Source of the DNA: Theobroma cacao
Taxonomy: Eukaryota; Streptophyta; Magnoliopsida; Malvales; Malvaceae
Reading direction: 5' to 3'
Assembly: GCF_000208745.1 (NCBI RefSeq)
Contig: NC_030852.1
Location: 666,723 to 730,722, forward strand
Length of the DNA stretch: 64,000 nt
Below the pieces are notes generated by a model. The model did no database searches. It was not told the DNA's origin and saw only the letters and a list, made by a program, of their open reading frames with translations. Below are positions 60,882-64,000 of the stretch, piece after piece; the stretch's first letter is position 1; each line of letters starts with the position of its first letter. A program made the translations under genes and the position numbers.

Positions 60882-61420
60882 TTTAGGCATAATATAAAAA
60901 AAAACCCTAAACTATTTTAAAAAATTTAAATAAACTCTTATTTTTTTATTACATTTAATCAAGTTTTTATATTTTTATTTTAAACCAAATAAGTCCTTAT
61001 ATATATATATATATATTTTGAGTTAAATAAGTTTTTATTATTAATGATTGATTTAATCAAAATGCCATTTGTCATTGTATATTATGTGACATTGACTTTA
61101 AATGCTAACATGCCATAATTGATAATAATGTGGTATATTCACATATCATAGTTGATAATAATGCGGCATGCTGATGTGGCATGATAATATAGTTATGTAG
61201 CATTTTTCATTCTTCACATTAGTGTCATGTTAGTATCATGTGAATATAAAATAATAAGTGATATTTTAACTGATGACAATTAAGTAATTGTTAGTTACAA
61301 TGGCTTATTTGATCCAAAAAAAAATATAGAAACTTGATTAAATGTGATAAAAGAATAAATACTTATTTAAAATTTTTAAAATAATTTAAAAGTTTTTTGA
61401 GCATTATGCCAAATATTTAC
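60882..61420. mobile_element. Foldback element, copy shared with 19372-19900
   Basis: Same position within the duplicated block and the same inverted arms (GGCATAATATAAAAAAAAAC ... GAGCATTATGCCAAATA). The spacer has small indels, including a TA microsatellite near 61001-61015. Confidence 0.55.
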
Positions 61421-63430
61421 ATGTTTATGATAACAAAGTACTTAAAATTATTTTTGATAGTTGCTTTTGTTATTTTTGCTATGTGTTATTATTTATTTTA
61501 TAAATTTCCTATAAACTGTACGTAAAAAAACTAAATGCATAATCATATAATGGATTAAAATAAATAAATAATTAAAATGTGATACTAATTATAACATCGT
61601 TAGTATATAAAAGTAGAATATCAGATTTTATTATTTTAAATATAGTTATTTTATTTATAACTCTTTAACAAAAGTATTGGCTTGAGGAAGTAAAAAAAAA
61701 ATTTGGCAAAACTAGCAGCTGTGTGGAGTTTTATTATTAATAGATAAAATACGCAATTAAGTGTATAACATGATGATTAAGCTCTATTTTCAAAAAAGAA
61801 ATTATAATTAAGTTGTATATATACATGTCATAATCACTAATACTATTTCGAGCAAAGGAATACTGACCCAAAATTGTTGGATTGGGCCCAAATATCAGCC
61901 CCTTCTTTAGCTAGGCTAGATGATCCAATTATACTCATTTCTAATTCGACTCAGGGTTGGCAGGGATGAGTATTAATCAATTCAAATCCAAATAATTGAT
62001 CAAAATTGATTTTGGATTAGTTTTTTCCATTTTTATATTAATAGGTTATAAGAGTCTAATCGGTTTATGGTATTGAAAAACCAATCACTAGTAATAGTTT
62101 TAAAAATAATTATATATATTATTAATAATTTACAAATAAACCTTAGTAACATCTCTTATATCCAAAAAAAATCCTAAACCCTAAAATAGTTAAAACTAAT
62201 CTAGATAAGTTAGTTTCGATTATTTTTAATTTTTAGTTATAATTTATTCGCTTTCGATTATTTTTTAGAAGATTTTGGCTAATTTGATTTTCAAAAATTT
62301 AAAATTAAACCCAAAATATCGATTAAATAGTCAAATTTGAGCACCTTTCTTTCTCCTTTGACCAATAAGTATGAAGCCCAAAAAAAGTGAGTATAGATTT
62401 TAGCTGACAGGAGAAAGTTATAAAGTTATGAATATATATATGTAAATGTCTATTATGTTACCATTCAAGAGTTTAGATTAACTTAGATACGTCGAACAGC
62501 CTGATAGACCAAACATAAAAATATAATTTGATCTAAATTTTTAGATTTAATTATGTATATTTAAATATGGATATAGATTGAAGTAAATTAATATTAGGAT
62601 TTAATTTTAATATTTTCCATCCAAATTAAATTCTTTAACATTATCTTTATGTTATAGTTCTATTTAAATTATTCAAATTATATCCTGTTATAAATTCTAT
62701 CTACACTATTAACCTATAAATAACCCCTCACTTCATTTATAAAGACACATTTCAAGAACATCTTTTTACTTTATTATTACCTTTTTCTCAGATTATATTT
62801 CACAGCAAGTACTAATTTTAACTGAAAAACAAAAACTCAAGTCGATAAGAAATCATATTATCCTATTTTGAACAAGAAATTAGCTAGGAAAGACGTCTAT
62901 TTGAATTGATTGAAAAACCAACCATTAATAATAGTCTTAAATATTTTACATATATAAAAATTGTTAATAATTTAAAAATAAAAAAACCCCAATTTCCGAA
63001 ATAGTTAAAATTGTTCGAAATAAGTATGATTTTGATTATTTTCAAACTTTAATTATAATTTGGTCAATTTTAATTATTTTATAAAATTTTAATTAATTAA
63101 AACCGAACCGATCAAATTGATTAAAAGCCTAAAAAAGTTAGTATAGATTTTAGCCGAAAAAAGGAAGCCCAATCCAAGAAACCAAAGGCAGTAAGAAATC
63201 ATATTATCCGATTCCGGACCGAATATTCGGCGTCTTCCTTTTCTTTCCCCCAGCTTACGTGTTAGCGATCACAAGGCCCAAAACCACCAGCGACAAAGAA
63301 GAAGGTGAGATTGAGCTTGAGATTGTTGGAATAAAATAAATGGTGAGAAGATGATAGCGGCAGCAGCATCGAAATAAGCAAAACCCATTTCTTCTGACTC
63401 TTTCTTTTCGTATCATCTGTTGTCACCAAC

Positions 63431-63547
63431 CTTGTAAGCTTTGTTTTCTCGAATCACGTTTTGTTTTCGACTTCAACCCTTTCTGTTACTATTGATTCTG
63501 CTTTGTTTTATATTCACCTGAGTAACTTTTTTCTCTTTTTAACTCAG
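63431..63547 (+). other. Intron in the PEX14 5' UTR
   Basis: A donor (CTT then GTAAGC, intron from 63434) and an acceptor (AACTCAG, ending 63547) lie just before the start codon, so the leader is split by an intron of about 114 bp. The same signals are present at 21690-21814 in the duplicated copy. Confidence 0.55.
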
Positions 63548-63557
63548 TGAACTTGTT

Positions 63558-64000
63558 ATGGCGACGACTCAGCCCCCTGCTCCTCCCAATTCCACCGAAG
63601 ATAAACCCCAAACTACTCCAGGTCTGATTTCTCTATTACGTTCTCCTTTTTCTTGAAGTTTTTGTAGTCGGTAAACTTGATAATTTTGACATTCTATTAA
63701 CGTAGAATTAAACCCAAGTTTTTTACATGAATTTCCTTACTTGGAAGCGGTCTTGTAAGCTGAATTATATGAAAAAGGAAGTTCCGGGTCTTGGATAAAG
63801 TGAGAAATTGGAAGGGGAAAAAGAAGAAAAAAGAATTGTATGTGTAGGATAGACAGATGATTCTAATTTTAGAAATCCATTGCTGCAGAGGTTGTACAAC
63901 AAGCAAATGAGGTTCAACAAGATGGTAGGCCAGAGGCTGCTAAACCGAATGTTCCAGCATCTGTGTTTGTGAACTCCGAACCGATAAGAGAGGACCAGGT
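63558..64000 (+). CDS. PEX14: Peroxin 14 (PEX14), 5' exons, 3' cut by window end
   Basis: Exon 1 is 63558-63621 (MATTQPPAPPNSTEDKPQTT) and exon 2 starts at 63889. It reads EVVQQANEVQQDGRPEA, then PASVFVNSEPIREDQ up to the window end. The SVFxNSEPIREDQ segment begins the conserved N-terminal domain of plant PEX14, the peroxisomal membrane docking protein that binds the PTS1/PTS2 receptors PEX5 and PEX7. The final GT could be a donor or the first two bases of the following Val codon. The start codon is supported by its exact position after the leader intron. The membrane segment and coiled coil lie outside the window. Confidence 0.88.
63622..63888 (+). other. PEX14 intron 1
   Basis: Bounded by G/GTCTGA and TGCTGCAG/AG. 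Collinear with 21889-22183 in the duplicated copy. The minus-strand open frames seen over it in both copies are intronic artefacts. Confidence 0.85.

Larger units (their letters stand above)
58710..63902 (+). repeat. Segmental duplication, copy B (PEX14 upstream and 5' end)
   Basis: Collinear with 17125-22200 in the same orientation. This copy continues into the rest of PEX14 and is taken as the parental locus. No other gene is seen within 58.7-63.2 kb; content is AT-rich spacer and the two shared mobile elements. Confidence 0.9.

Noticed and set aside
63697..63906. Minus-strand frame in PEX14 intron 1, also present at 21983-22201
   Set aside because: Apparent conservation is only due to the segmental duplication; it covers the intron and an exon edge.

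Overview
This is plant nuclear DNA from a eudicot. Genes are split by AT-rich GT...AG introns, intergenic DNA is AT-rich and full of decayed transposons, and the proteins are plant types: an R2R3-MYB, beta carbonic anhydrases, NRPC1 and PEX14. A Malvaceae-like source is possible, but that is a low-confidence impression.

Layout. (1) 35-1170 (+): last two exons of a bHLH-binding R2R3-MYB of the GL1/WER/MYB82 kind. (2) 4.1-16.7 kb: two tandem, apparently intact beta carbonic anhydrase genes on the minus strand (CA1 4462-6675, CA2 12208-14353), each with a non-coding first exon and a TATA box. RNase H-like retroelement debris and MITEs lie between them. (3) 17.1-22.2 kb: a 5-kb segmental copy of the PEX14 upstream region and 5' end, whose start codon is lost. 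The original lies at 58.7-63.9 kb. (4) 22.5-28.3 kb: a third carbonic anhydrase copy, now a pseudogene. It carries a 342-bp solo-LTR-like element in its last exon and an endogenous pararetrovirus (EPRV) fragment in an intron. (5) 28.4-32.5 kb: two rearranged pieces of an RNA polymerase III largest-subunit gene, with the 3' piece placed before the 5' piece. (6) 32.5-39.4 kb: a second EPRV locus. It is a large inverted repeat of reverse transcriptase/RNase H plus viral promoter sequence around a movement-protein ORF. (7) 41519-55838 (+): the complete NRPC1 gene, 27 coding exons, about 1395 codons, all splice phases consistent. (8) 56.7-58.5 kb (-): a frameshifted BTB/POZ At3g05675-like pseudogene exon, then a single-exon lysine-rich probably nucleolar protein gene with telo-boxes upstream. 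(9) 63558-64000 (+): first exons of PEX14, cut by the window end.

The theme is serial segmental duplication and decay. One neighbourhood (carbonic anhydrase, NRPC1 and PEX14 flanks) has been copied, shuffled and invaded by pararetrovirus DNA. The living genes are unrelated housekeeping or regulatory functions: CO2 hydration, Pol III transcription, peroxisomal import and a MYB regulator. No operon-like or cluster-type cooperation is visible. All exon coordinates were read by eye from splice consensus and protein family resemblance; no alignment program was run.
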